A program made the translations under genes and the position numbers. A stretch of 46,436 nucleotides of DNA from Alphaproteobacteria bacterium (GTDB lineage: Bacteria; Pseudomonadota; Alphaproteobacteria; Micropepsales; Micropepsaceae): the NCBI GenBank assembly GCA_003139615.1, contig PLJH01000137.1, forward strand, positions 485-46,920, read 5' to 3'. Positions 32,938 to 41,410 of this stretch are shown piece after piece; the stretch's first letter is position 1, and every line of letters begins with the position of its first letter. The notes under the pieces are model-generated. The model saw nothing but the letters and a program-made list of their open reading frames with translations. It did no database searches and was not told the DNA's origin.

Positions 32938-33905
32938 ACTCGGCGTCGCCGAAGAACGTCGTCCGCATCGGGCTGAGCGCTGCCATCGTGTCGGTGGCCG
33001 AAGAGCGCCCGCGCGTGCTCGTCGTGCATCACGCGAATGCGCCGGATGCGCTGCCGTTCGGTCCGTTCGATCCCTTGGGGCATCGCACGCTCGAAAGCGG
33101 CTTGCGCAGCTGGGTGAGCGAGCAGACGCATCTCGATCTGGGTTACGCCGAACAGCTTTACACCTTTGGCGATCGCGGGCGTCACGCGCTGAAATCCGGC
33201 GAAGGTCCGCGCGTCGTGTCGGTGGGCTATCTTGCGCTGATGCGCGCCGGCAGCGAACTGAAGACTCCCGACACGTTGTGGCGCGACTGGCATCTCTATT
33301 TCCCCTGGGAAGATTGGCGCAGCGCAAAGTCCGCCCTGGTGGATGGCGTGATCGTGCCGGCATTGGCCGCGTTTGCGAAGAGCGCGTCCTCGGCCGGCGA
33401 AACGGAGCGGCGGCGTGAAAGGGTGCGCCTCGCGTTCGGCCTCGAGGGCTTCACCTGGGACGAGGAGAAAGTGCTCGAGCGGTATGAGTTGCTATATGAG
33501 GCGGGGCTTGTCGAAGAGGCGGTGCGCGACGGCCGGGCCTCCACCGCGGGCTTGTCTGCCAATCCGCTCGGCGTCAGTATGAGTTTCGATCATCGCCGGA
33601 TCCTGGCGACGGCCATCGCGCGGCTGCGCGGCAAGATGAAATATCGCCCGGTCGTATTCGAACTGATGCCGCCGACATTCACGTTGCTGCAGCTGCAGCG
33701 CACCGTCGAAGCGATTTCGGGCATCCAGCTTCACAAGCAGAATTTCCGCAGGCTGGTGGAAGATCAGGGGCTCGTCGAAGGCACGGGCAAATCGGTGCGC
33801 ATCGCGCGCGGGCGCCCGGCCGAGCTGTTCCGTTTCCGCCGCGAAGTGCTGGGCGAGCGCCCTGCTCCCGGTGTGCGGTTGGGCTCGCGCCGTGCAGCAG
33901 GTTAG
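32934..33905 (+). CDS. nadQ: NadQ-like NAD biosynthesis regulator (Nudix fold plus winged helix)
   Basis: A 323-residue protein of the COG4111 type. Residues 10-160 follow a Nudix fold (IGLSAAIVSVAEERPRVLVVHH, PFGPFDPLGHRTLESGLRSW). In the Nudix box the catalytic R-E-x2-E-E is replaced by S-W-V-S-E-Q, so hydrolysis is unlikely and it should sense a pyrophosphate ligand such as ADP-ribose or NAD. Residues about 215-300 form the winged-helix part (VFELMPPTFTLLQLQRTVEAISGIQLHKQNFRRLVEDQGLVEGTG). In other alphaproteobacteria NadQ represses nadABC, which lies 2 kb downstream here. It overlaps the phosphatase gene by four bases. Confidence 0.8.
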   Translation: MNSASPKNVVRIGLSAAIVSVAEERPRVLVVHHANAPDALPFGPFDPLGHRTLESGLRSWVSEQTHLDLGYAEQLYTFGDRGRHALKSGEGPRVVSVGYLALMRAGSELKTPDTLWRDWHLYFPWEDWRSAKSALVDGVIVPALAAFAKSASSAGETERRRERVRLAFGLEGFTWDEEKVLERYELLYEAGLVEEAVRDGRASTAGLSANPLGVSMSFDHRRILATAIARLRGKMKYRPVVFELMPPTFTLLQLQRTVEAISGIQLHKQNFRRLVEDQGLVEGTGKSVRIARGRPAELFRFRREVLGERPAPGVRLGSRRAAG

Positions 33906-33908
33906 CCC

Positions 33909-33955
33909 AAAGAAAAACCCCGCGAGATTGCTCCCGCGGGGTCGTTCCTATTTTT
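33909..33955. terminator. Bidirectional intrinsic terminator
   Basis: Perfect 8-bp stem ACCCCGCG/CGCGGGGT (33917-33942) with a ten-base loop, an A-rich run before it and CCTATTTTT after it. It serves both the nadQ transcript (plus) and the outer-membrane protein transcript (minus). Confidence 0.8.
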
Positions 33956-33966
33956 GTGCAGGGAGA

Positions 33967-34773
33967 TCAGAATACCGCATCGATCAGATTGGTTTCCGTA
34001 CCCCAATTTGCATTACCCGTGCGCTGACGGTCGACAAGCGTCGAAGCGCCATTGCCGTTGAGGTAGAACTTCAGTCCGACCGTCCACGTGCTCAAATGTG
34101 TGCTGCCGCCCGAAAAGTCGGAATAGGTATAGCCGCCATACACAGAGACCGGCACGTGCTCCGAAACCAGCCACTCCACCGTTCCGCCATAGTTCGTGAT
34201 GCTGTCGCCATGGCCGGCGCTGAAGTAATCGATATCGGCGTTGAGCGCCAAATTCGGCATCGCATAGAACACAGCCTCGCCGCCGACATAGGTCGCCGTT
34301 CCGCTGCCGAAGCCGCCGTCATTCGCCGACGCACCGCCGCCTTTAACTCCGACCGTGAACATAGGCGCCGCATACCATTCCGCGAAGCCGCCATAGTTCG
34401 TGATATTGATGTTGCTGCCGCTGCCGCTGATGCCGTTGTAGCCGACCGTGCCGCCGAGACGGCCCCAGCCGCTCTGCCAGAACGCCGCGCCGTCGACATT
34501 CCAGTCGTCGATCGAGCCGTTGCCCGAAACAGTGACGCCCTGGTAGCCGCCATCGACCTGCAGCTTGAGGCCGCCCCAGCCCGTGCCGAAGGCGCCCGAA
34601 CCTTGGCCGCCCCACTCGTTTGCGTTGCCGCCGCCGCTGCCGGCGCTGATATTCGAATACTGGCCCTGCAAAGTGCCGGAAAAGCCGCCGCCCATATCCG
34701 CAAAAGCCGGACCGGACACCGCAGCAACCGCAACAACACAAGCCGTCCCAAGGATTGTTGACCGTAACGACAT
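33967..34773 (-). CDS. Outer-membrane beta-barrel protein A
   Basis: A 268-residue exported protein with a signal peptide (1-25, ending AFA-D). The mature chain is Gly/Asn/Ser-rich with alternating hydrophobic strands, typical of a small porin-like barrel, and ends in Phe, as expected for BAM assembly. The end LVDRQRTGNANWGTETNLIDAVF resembles that of the neighbouring paralogue. Transport or surface role unknown. GGAGG six bases before the ATG. Its terminator is shared with nadQ. Confidence 0.75.
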   Translation of the reverse strand: MSLRSTILGTACVVAVAAVSGPAFADMGGGFSGTLQGQYSNISAGSGGGNANEWGGQGSGAFGTGWGGLKLQVDGGYQGVTVSGNGSIDDWNVDGAAFWQSGWGRLGGTVGYNGISGSGSNINITNYGGFAEWYAAPMFTVGVKGGGASANDGGFGSGTATYVGGEAVFYAMPNLALNADIDYFSAGHGDSITNYGGTVEWLVSEHVPVSVYGGYTYSDFSGGSTHLSTWTVGLKFYLNGNGASTLVDRQRTGNANWGTETNLIDAVF

Positions 34774-34957
34774 ATGAAACCTCCGCTCTCGCCCGCGGGC
34801 GTGTTGCCCGTCTGTGAGTCCCCTAAGTAGTCTGTGTCGGCTGGATGACAGAGTGCAAAAACGCGACGAACCGCCTAAATCCGCGGCAAGTGGCGGATAG
34901 GCCACATGCCTAACGACAGCGTAATATATGGCGGGACGATATACGCGCTACGGCGGC
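34774..34957. other. Gap between paralogous outer-membrane genes
   Basis: No gene seen. It holds the promoter of protein A and the end of protein B; no clear hairpin terminator was found for B. Confidence 0.4.
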
Positions 34958-35770
34958 TCAGAAGCCCAGATCGAACGGCGTCGGCGACGCGGCATCCCAG
35001 TTGGTCGGCCCGTTGCGCTGGTAGTCGACCAGGGTGCCGCCCCGTCCGCCGCCGCCCAGGTAGGCCTTGATGCCGACCAGCAACACGCTGACCTGTTCGT
35101 GCGGCAACTGGCTCTCGATAGCGTAGTCGTAGCCCACATAGAGCGACACCGGCACGTCATGCACGGGCAGGTATTCGAGCATGAAAACCCCGTCCCGGAC
35201 TTCCTCGCGAACGTGCTGCGCCTCGGCGTAATCGGCGGTCAGGCTCAGTGCCACGTCATGATAGGGATAGATGACGACAGCCCAGTCGCCATACATTCCC
35301 TCGTCCTGTCCCTGGAACCGGCCGGTCTTGATTTCCATGGTCAGGTCGGGTTCCGCGAACCATTGGCCGAAGATGCCGTAGGTCTGCACGTCATAAGGCT
35401 TGGCGCTGACCGCGAGCGCGCCGACATTGGAACCCACCGAGGAATTGGCATTGATACCAAAGCTGCCGGCGTAATCCCGCCAAAAAATGTCGCCGCCATA
35501 GGACCAGAAATCCCGGGAGGTCTTCGAGGGGATCTGGTCGTCATTGTCGTTGCCGTTGAGCTGAAAGTTGAAGCCCGGATTGTTAAGCGTCAGGACCGCG
35601 GACCCGTTGGCCAGCCATTCATTGGCATGCGCGGCTTTCGCGGGAAGCAGGAAGTCCGTCCAGCCCACACCCACTGTCCCGGCGAATTGCATGTCGCTCT
35701 GCGCCAAAGCGGGCCCCGCTGCCAGAGCGAGTATCGCCAGCACCTGCACGCCAGTCCGGACCGATCGCAT
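34958..35770 (-). CDS. Outer-membrane beta-barrel protein B
   Basis: A 270-residue exported protein with a signal peptide (1-23, ending ALA-Q) and a beta-rich chain ending in Phe. Shared features with protein A: SVYxGYxY / SLYVGYDYAI, then a Leu-rich strand, and the closing LVDYQRNGPTNWDAASP. The overall chain is more acidic, less Gly-rich, and the two probably arose by an old duplication. GGGGAG nine bases before the ATG. It diverges from nadA, about 195 bases between the starts. Confidence 0.75.
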   Translation of the reverse strand: MRSVRTGVQVLAILALAAGPALAQSDMQFAGTVGVGWTDFLLPAKAAHANEWLANGSAVLTLNNPGFNFQLNGNDNDDQIPSKTSRDFWSYGGDIFWRDYAGSFGINANSSVGSNVGALAVSAKPYDVQTYGIFGQWFAEPDLTMEIKTGRFQGQDEGMYGDWAVVIYPYHDVALSLTADYAEAQHVREEVRDGVFMLEYLPVHDVPVSLYVGYDYAIESQLPHEQVSVLLVGIKAYLGGGGRGGTLVDYQRNGPTNWDAASPTPFDLGF

Positions 35771-35860
35771 GGACGCGCTCCCCAGATTCCCCAAGGCCCG
35801 GAAACTACACGAATTTTTCGACCTGACCAGCACCGCTCGGGTCGCATCGGGAAATAGGCC

Positions 35861-35891
35861 TTGACCGATTTATGCTGATGAGTAGCATAAA
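35861..35891 (+). promoter_or_regulatory. nadA promoter with operator 1
   Basis: TTGACC (35861-35866) is a good -35. The -10 would fall near 35883-35890 (TAGCATAA). The perfect inverted repeat TTTATGCT-N7-AGCATAAA at 35869-35891 covers the spacer and the -10, so a bound protein would block RNA polymerase. Confidence 0.7.
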
Positions 35892-35932
35892 GGCTGACCG
35901 GCCCCCTTCATGGCCGGCATTTTCGCCCTATA

Positions 35933-35955
35933 TATATGCTCAACTAGAGCATTAA
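35933..35955 (+). promoter_or_regulatory. nadA operator 2, reaching the ribosome binding site
   Basis: TATATGCT-N7-AGCATTAA; it agrees with operator 1 at 14 of 16 arm positions. The two centres are 64 bp apart, near six helical turns. Its right end touches the AAGGAGC ribosome binding site of nadA (35954-35960). Confidence 0.7.
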
Positions 35956-35965
35956 GGAGCTGGCG

Positions 35966-37018
35966 ATGGGAGACCTGGAGATCGGAACAGAGGCGCTGGC
36001 CTTCACACCGGCGATCGCGCGAGCCACGCGCGACCTCTACGGCAAAGTGAGCCACGTCGTTCCGGAAATCGAGTGGGCGGTGCACGCGCCTTACATCAAG
36101 GCGATCAACGACCTGAAGCGCCGGAAGAACGCGGTCATTCTCGGGCACAACTACATGACGCCGGAGATTTTCCATTGCGTGGCGGATTTCGTGGGTGACT
36201 CTCTGCAGCTCGCGCGCGAAGCGGCGAAGACGGATGCGAAGATAATCGTCCAGGCCGGTGTGCATTTTATGGCCGAGACATCGAAAATCCTGTCTCCCGG
36301 CAAGACAATTCTCATTCCCGATCCTCTTGCAGGGTGTTCGCTCGCCGCATCGATCACTGGCGCCGATGTGCGCCTGCTCAAGCAGAAATTTCCGGGCCTG
36401 CCCGTCGTTACCTATGTGAACACGTCTGCGGACGTGAAGGCCGAGAGCGATGTCTGCTGCACGTCCTCAAATGCCGTCCAGGTGGTGGAAGACATCGCAC
36501 GCGAATGGCGCGTCGATACCGTCATCATGATTCCTGATGAATATCTTGCGCAGAACGTCGCCAAGCAGACGAGCGTGAAGATCATCAGCTGGAAAGGACG
36601 CTGCGAAGTGCATGAGCGTTTCTCTGCTGCAGACATCCGCTCCTACCGCGAAGCCAATCCCGGTGTGGTTGTTCTGGCCCATCCGGAATGCCCGCCCGAA
36701 GTGGTGGCGGCGTCGGATTTTGCCGGCTCGACCTCGGCAATGATCGGCTATGTCGGCAAGCACCGGCCGGCACGCGTTGTGATGGTCACGGAGTGCTCGA
36801 TGAGCGACAACGTCGCCGTCGAATTTCCCGATGTCGATTTCGTGCGGCCGTGCAATCTGTGCCCGCACATGAAGCGGATCACATTGCCGAAAATTCTCCA
36901 TTCGCTGCAGACGATGACCGTCGAAGTCACTGTCGATCCGGAGATCGCCGCGCGCGCCAAACGCGCCGTCGACCGGATGCTCGCCGTCGGCAAACCGCAA
37001 CAGCGCGCGGCCGCGTAA
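35966..37018 (+). CDS. nadA: Quinolinate synthase
   Basis: A 350-residue [4Fe-4S] enzyme that condenses iminoaspartate with dihydroxyacetone phosphate to quinolinate. Cluster cysteines are in place: C124 (LAGCSLA), C213 (GRCEVHERF) and C299 ([11 protein letters not shown]), with C296 nearby. Substrate-binding segments HNYMTPEIF and [13 protein letters not shown] are also seen. AAGGAG six bases before the ATG. It heads the nadABC operon, with nadB seven bases downstream. The C-terminal cysteine motif is of the long NadA type. Confidence 0.97.
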   Translation: MGDLEIGTEALAFTPAIARATRDLYGKVSHVVPEIEWAVHAPYIKAINDLKRRKNAVILGHNYMTPEIFHCVADFVGDSLQLAREAAKTDAKIIVQAGVHFMAETSKILSPGKTILIPDPLAGCSLAASITGADVRLLKQKFPGLPVVTYVNTSADVKAESDVCCTSSNAVQVVEDIAREWRVDTVIMIPDEYLAQNVAKQTSVKIISWKGRCEVHERFSAADIRSYREANPGVVVLAHPECPPEVVAASDFAGSTSAMIGYVGKHRPARVVMVTECSMSDNVAVEFPDVDFVRPCNLCPHMKRITLPKILHSLQTMTVEVTVDPEIAARAKRAVDRMLAVGKPQQRAAA

Positions 37019-37025
37019 GGTTGTC

Positions 37026-38615
37026 ATGGCGCGCCAGGCCGACAATGTCATCGAAGCCAAGGGCGCCCTGATCCTCGGCGCGGGTCTTGCGGGGCTGTTC
37101 ACGGCCTTTAAGCTCGCACCCTTCCCGGCCCTCGTGCTGGCCGGCGCCCGCGTCGGCACGACAGGTTCAAGCGTGTGGGCGCAGGGTGGCATCGCTGCGG
37201 CTGTCGGCGAAGGCGATACCTGGCATTCCCACGCTGCCGATACGATCGCGGCAGGTGCAGGCCTCTGCGATCCGGACGTCGCTGCGCTCGTGGCGCGCGA
37301 AGCCGCCGCCCGGATTGACGACCTTGTTCAGATCGGTGCGCCATTCGATCGGGATGTAAACGGCCATATTGCCGTCGCGCGCGAAGCGGCACACTCTGTC
37401 GCGCGCATTGTGCATGTCTCAGGCGACCGCGCCGGCGCGGAAATCACGCGCACGCTCGCCGAGAAAGTTCTCGCCACACCATCCATAGAAGTGATGGAAG
37501 GCTTTCATGCCGTCGAGCTTGCAATGGAGGACGGCCGCGTCGTGGGCCTCTTCGCGCGGTACGGCACCGGCGCCGACATGAAGCTGGTTCTGTTTCGCGC
37601 GCCCGCCGTGGTCTTTGCGACCGGCGGCCTGGGCGCACTCTATGCCGTCACGACCAATCCGCTCGAATCCCGCAGCGAAGGTCTCGGCATGGCAGCGCGC
37701 GCGGGCGCGCTCATCGCAGATCCCGAATTCGTCCAGTTCCATCCCACTGCTATCGCCATCGGGCGCGATCCCGCGCCGCTGGCCACCGAGGCGTTGCGGG
37801 GAGAAGGCGCCATCCTGATCGACGAGACCGGACGCCGCTTCATGCAGGCTGTGCATCCTGCGGCCGAACTCGCGCCGCGCGATGTCGTGGCGCGGGCGAT
37901 CCATCGCGAGATCGCAAAGGGCCATAAGGTGTTTCTCGATTGCCGCGAGGCGATCGGCGACAAATTTGCGGGCCATTTCCCGACCGTGAATGCGGCATGC
38001 GTCTCAGCCGGTATCGATCCGGCGCGCGCGCCCATCCCCGTCGCGCCTGCCGCGCACTATCACATGGGCGGCATTGCGAGCGACATACGCGGACGGACAT
38101 CGCTGGAAGGGTTCTGGGCCGTGGGCGAATGCGCCTCGACGGGCCTCCACGGCGCCAACCGTCTTGCTTCGAATTCGCTGCTGGAAGCGCTGGTGTTCGG
38201 CGCGCGCGCGGCCGATGACGTGAAATCGAATGTGGCATCGGGCAATCGCCGCGGCCTGCCCCCGGCACCTCTGCGCTTCACCCCTGCCCCTCCGCCGCAG
38301 GCACTGCGCGATGCGATGACACGTTATGTGGGGCTTGAACGCGACGCTGCAGGCCTCACGCGTGCACTCTGCACGATCGGAGCCATCGAACGCGCGTCCG
38401 GCAGTGAACCGTCGCTGCTCAATATGGTGGCAGCCACAAAGCTGGTCGCTGCGGCTGCGCTTGCGCGCAAGGAAAGCCGCGGTGCACATTTCCGAACCGA
38501 TTATCCGCAGACCGAGTCCACAGGTCGCCGCACGTTGCTCACGCTGTCCGACGCGGATCAGATTGTCCGTTCGCTGGACGCCGACAGCGGCAACGTGGCT
38601 TCTACGGCGCATTGA
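37026..38615 (+). CDS. nadB: L-aspartate oxidase
   Basis: A 529-residue FAD enzyme that oxidises aspartate to iminoaspartate, the substrate of NadA. The FAD motif ILGAGLAGLFTAFKL is at about 17-31, SSVWAQGGIAAAVGEGDTWHSHAADT follows, and the active-site region HYHMGGIASDIRGRTSLEGFWAVGECASTGLHGANRLASNSLLEALVFG near 345-395 is full. The C-terminal helical domain is complete. The gap to nadC is eleven bases. Confidence 0.97.
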   Translation: MARQADNVIEAKGALILGAGLAGLFTAFKLAPFPALVLAGARVGTTGSSVWAQGGIAAAVGEGDTWHSHAADTIAAGAGLCDPDVAALVAREAAARIDDLVQIGAPFDRDVNGHIAVAREAAHSVARIVHVSGDRAGAEITRTLAEKVLATPSIEVMEGFHAVELAMEDGRVVGLFARYGTGADMKLVLFRAPAVVFATGGLGALYAVTTNPLESRSEGLGMAARAGALIADPEFVQFHPTAIAIGRDPAPLATEALRGEGAILIDETGRRFMQAVHPAAELAPRDVVARAIHREIAKGHKVFLDCREAIGDKFAGHFPTVNAACVSAGIDPARAPIPVAPAAHYHMGGIASDIRGRTSLEGFWAVGECASTGLHGANRLASNSLLEALVFGARAADDVKSNVASGNRRGLPPAPLRFTPAPPPQALRDAMTRYVGLERDAAGLTRALCTIGAIERASGSEPSLLNMVAATKLVAAAALARKESRGAHFRTDYPQTESTGRRTLLTLSDADQIVRSLDADSGNVASTAH

Positions 38616-38626
38616 AATTGCAACGA

Positions 38627-39490
38627 ATGTCCGAGATCGCCCTCCCCTTCACGCATCCGCCGCATGCGCTGATCGTCGAACCGGTCATCCGCCACGCACT
38701 CGAAGAAGATCTCGGGCGCGCGGGCGATCTGACAACCGACCTCATCGTGCCCGCGACACAAACCTCTCGAGTGACGCTCGTCGCACGCAAAGCCGGAACG
38801 ATTTCAGGCCTCGTAGCCGCGCGATGCGCGTTCAGGCTCGTCGATCCCGATTTGCGTTTTGTTCCCGAGGCGGCGGACGGCGCGCAGGTCGGAGCCGGCG
38901 TGAAGCTGGCCGTCATTGAAGGCCCGACGCGCGGCGTGCTGACTGCGGAAAGGGTGGCGTTGAATTTCGTGGGACATCTATCGGGCGTCGCGACCGCCAC
39001 GCGCGCCCTAGTCGACGCGGTTGCCGGCACGCGCGCGCGTATCGTCTGCACCCGCAAGACGACACCCGGGCTTCGTGCACTGGAAAAATACGCTGTCCGT
39101 TGTGGGGGCGGCTTCAACCACCGCTTCGGTCTCGATGACGCCATCCTGATCAAGGACAATCATATTGCGGCAGCCGGCGGGATTGCTCCCGCCGTCGAAC
39201 GCGCGCGCGCAGGCTCGGCGCATATGCTCAAGATCGAAGTCGAGGTCGATACGCTGGAGCAGCTTGAGGAAGCGCTTGGGCTTCGCGTCGACACGATCCT
39301 GCTCGACAATATGGCGCCGCCGGATCTCGCGCACGCGGTCGCGCTGGCCAGAGGCCGGGCCGTGCTCGAAGCCTCCGGAAATGTGACCATCGCGACGGTG
39401 CGCGCCATTGCCGAAACGGGCGTCGACTACATTTCCTCAGGTGCCATCACCCACAGCGCGCCCAATCTCGACGTAGCGCTCGATTTCTGA
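38627..39490 (+). CDS. nadC: Nicotinate-nucleotide pyrophosphorylase (carboxylating)
   Basis: A 287-residue quinolinate phosphoribosyltransferase converting quinolinate and PRPP to nicotinate mononucleotide. Diagnostic segments: EEDLGRAGDLTTDL near the start, TRKTTPGLRALEKYAVRCGGGFNHRFGLDDAILIKDNH in the middle and VDYISSGAITHSAPNLDVALDF at the end. The ATG at 38627 (MSEIALPF) is preferred; a TTG at 38612 would overlap the nadB stop. Co-transcribed with nadA and nadB. Confidence 0.96.
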   Translation: MSEIALPFTHPPHALIVEPVIRHALEEDLGRAGDLTTDLIVPATQTSRVTLVARKAGTISGLVAARCAFRLVDPDLRFVPEAADGAQVGAGVKLAVIEGPTRGVLTAERVALNFVGHLSGVATATRALVDAVAGTRARIVCTRKTTPGLRALEKYAVRCGGGFNHRFGLDDAILIKDNHIAAAGGIAPAVERARAGSAHMLKIEVEVDTLEQLEEALGLRVDTILLDNMAPPDLAHAVALARGRAVLEASGNVTIATVRAIAETGVDYISSGAITHSAPNLDVALDF

Positions 39491-39535
39491 TCGCCTTGGG
39501 CCTAGGTTAATGACGGGTCAGACGGGGGACTTACG

Positions 39536-40048
39536 TTGAAACTGCGCCATTTCGGGGCCGTGGGTTTTTTGTGCGCGTTTGTCGGCGGTTGCTCAACCAA
39601 GCCGCCCGCACCACTGCCACCTGCGCCGACACCGGCGCAGCTTCTGGCCGAGGCTTCGGCAAGCGACTTCACCTGCACGCGCGCGAATGCAACCCCGGTC
39701 ACGTTCGAGAAGTTCGCGGGCGGGCTCGAGCCTTTCGCCGACAAATGCGTGCGCATCAAGGGGCTGGCCAGCTATCGGTTCATTGTCAGAGATGCGGCAA
39801 CGATGCCGGAGCAGAAAAGCGCCGCCATCCCGCATTCGGCCGTCGGCCTCTACTGGAAGGACGAGACGATGCGCAAGCTCGATGAGGGCCCGCAATTCGT
39901 CGAAATTATCGGACGCTTCAGATTGTGCGAAGCACGCAACAAGCTCGAGCAGGCCGCAGGTACCTCATCACCGGCTACTGCATGCCGCAGCGCTGTGGCC
40001 GCGATCTTCGTGTCGCAAAGCCATGTCTTTCCGACGGCGATGGATTGA
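39536..40048 (+). CDS. Putative lipoprotein
   Basis: A 170-residue protein starting at TTG (39536) with GGGGGA upstream. The signal peptide ends in a lipobox (FVGG-C19), so it should be lipid-anchored, followed by a Pro/Ala-rich linker (25-40) and a domain with three Cys (CTR, DKCVRIKG, RLCEARN). No family recognised. It is 45 bases after nadC, on the same strand, but nothing ties it to NAD synthesis. Confidence 0.7.
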   Translation: MKLRHFGAVGFLCAFVGGCSTKPPAPLPPAPTPAQLLAEASASDFTCTRANATPVTFEKFAGGLEPFADKCVRIKGLASYRFIVRDAATMPEQKSAAIPHSAVGLYWKDETMRKLDEGPQFVEIIGRFRLCEARNKLEQAAGTSSPATACRSAVAAIFVSQSHVFPTAMD

Positions 40049-40099
40049 CGTTCAAAAATCTGTACCGCGCGCGCAGAAACATTATTGTCAGGAGGAAAG

Positions 40100-40531
40100 A
40101 TGTTCACACCAAGCAGCCCGAGCCGGCCCTGGAGCCAAATTGGCCTCCGCGTCTTAATCTGGGCGATTGTCGCTTCCGTGGTATTGTCCGCTTTGGACGG
40201 GATCGTGAAGGGACCGGTTGAAGCGTCGGATTGGGCTTTGTCTTCAAGCGGGCGCGTGTCTATCATCATGATAGCGACGTGGATCGTGGATATTCGCTAT
40301 CTCGCAGATCAAGCCGTGTATGCATCTACGATCTTCTTTGTCGGCGCGAAATTTTTTGAGACAAGGTCCATCTTCACTATCGGCTTCGACAAACAGGATG
40401 TCGCGAAGATATCGCTCAAGGGCCCGGACGCGGACAATATCGTCTGGATCGGACACCGTTATGCCACAGCGATGGAAGCCGAGACCGTCGCCGAGGCATT
40501 CGCAGAACGCCTGAAGGAAAGCGCCGCCTAA
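40100..40531 (+). CDS. Membrane-anchored hypothetical protein
   Basis: A 143-residue protein with two hydrophobic segments, GLRVLIWAIVASVVLSALDG and IMIATWIVDIRYLADQAVYASTIFFVGAKFF, then a polar C-terminal part of about 60 residues (IGFDKQDVAKISLKGPDADNIVWIGHRY). The final segment DAETVAEAFAERL-like tail is charged. AGGAGG four bases before the ATG at 40100 is the strongest ribosome binding site in the region. No family recognised. Confidence 0.65.
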   Translation: MFTPSSPSRPWSQIGLRVLIWAIVASVVLSALDGIVKGPVEASDWALSSSGRVSIIMIATWIVDIRYLADQAVYASTIFFVGAKFFETRSIFTIGFDKQDVAKISLKGPDADNIVWIGHRYATAMEAETVAEAFAERLKESAA

Positions 40532-40625
40532 CCGGATTACGCACAACCGGGCCGGCAGCCGCTTCACAGGTGGCGGGATTGCGCCTATGAGTTCCAGTCC
40601 CGATATTCATTCATTGGAGCAAATA

Positions 40626-41396
40626 ATGGACCTACACCTCAAAAGCAAAAAAGCCATCGTTTTGGGTGGTACGCGCGGCATCGGCCGGGCGATCGCGGAA
40701 ACCTTCGCCGCCGAAGGCGCGGATGTCGCGATCTGTGCGCGCAATGCGGACCAGGTGAAGGACACCGTTGCCGCGCTCAAGGACAAGGGCGTGCGGTCCA
40801 CCGGCGCGTCTGTCGACATCTCGGATGGCCCCGCGCTCAAAAGCTGGATCGAAAAAGCCGGCGGCGAACTGGGCGGCATCGACATCCTCATCTCCAATGC
40901 GGGTGCGATGGCGCAAGGCCCCGGCGAAGCAGACTGGAATCAGAACTTCCGGCTTGACGTGCTGGGTGCCGTCAACGCATTCGACGCGGCGCGGCCCTTT
41001 CTCGAAAAGGGGGCGGAAACAAACGGCGACGCGGCATTCGTCATCATCTCTTCGGTGTCGGCTGCGGAATCCGACAATGCGAGTTCTTACGGTCCGATCA
41101 AAGCGGCGCTGATCCATCTCGCGAAGGGGCTCGCGCGCCAGCATGCGAAGCGCAAAATCCGTGTCAACGTCGTGTCGCCCGGCATGGTCTATTTCAAGGG
41201 CGGCGTGTGGAACATGGTGGAACAGAACAGTCCCGATTATTTCAAGCAGGCCATTGCACGCAATCCGACCGGCAGGGCCGCAACACCGCAGGAGATCGCC
41301 AATGCGACGGTATTCCTGGCGAGCCCGGCCTCCTCCTATACGACGGGCGTCAATCTGCTTGTCGATGGCGCGATATCGCGTCGCGTGAATTTCTGA
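40626..41396 (+). CDS. Short-chain dehydrogenase/reductase
   Basis: A 256-residue NAD(P)H-dependent oxidoreductase. Cofactor motif GGTRGIG at 14-20, NAG at 91-93, catalytic Ser at 142-143, Y155 and K159 (SYGPIKA). The end LLVDGAISRRVNF is typical of classical SDRs. The R-N pair after the second strand (CARN) favours NADP. The substrate is unknown. GGAG lies seven bases before the ATG. The next SDR begins 14 bases after the stop. Confidence 0.9.
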   Translation: MDLHLKSKKAIVLGGTRGIGRAIAETFAAEGADVAICARNADQVKDTVAALKDKGVRSTGASVDISDGPALKSWIEKAGGELGGIDILISNAGAMAQGPGEADWNQNFRLDVLGAVNAFDAARPFLEKGAETNGDAAFVIISSVSAAESDNASSYGPIKAALIHLAKGLARQHAKRKIRVNVVSPGMVYFKGGVWNMVEQNSPDYFKQAIARNPTGRAATPQEIANATVFLASPASSYTTGVNLLVDGAISRRVNF

Positions 41397-41410
41397 CATT
41401 GGAGAGCGTA

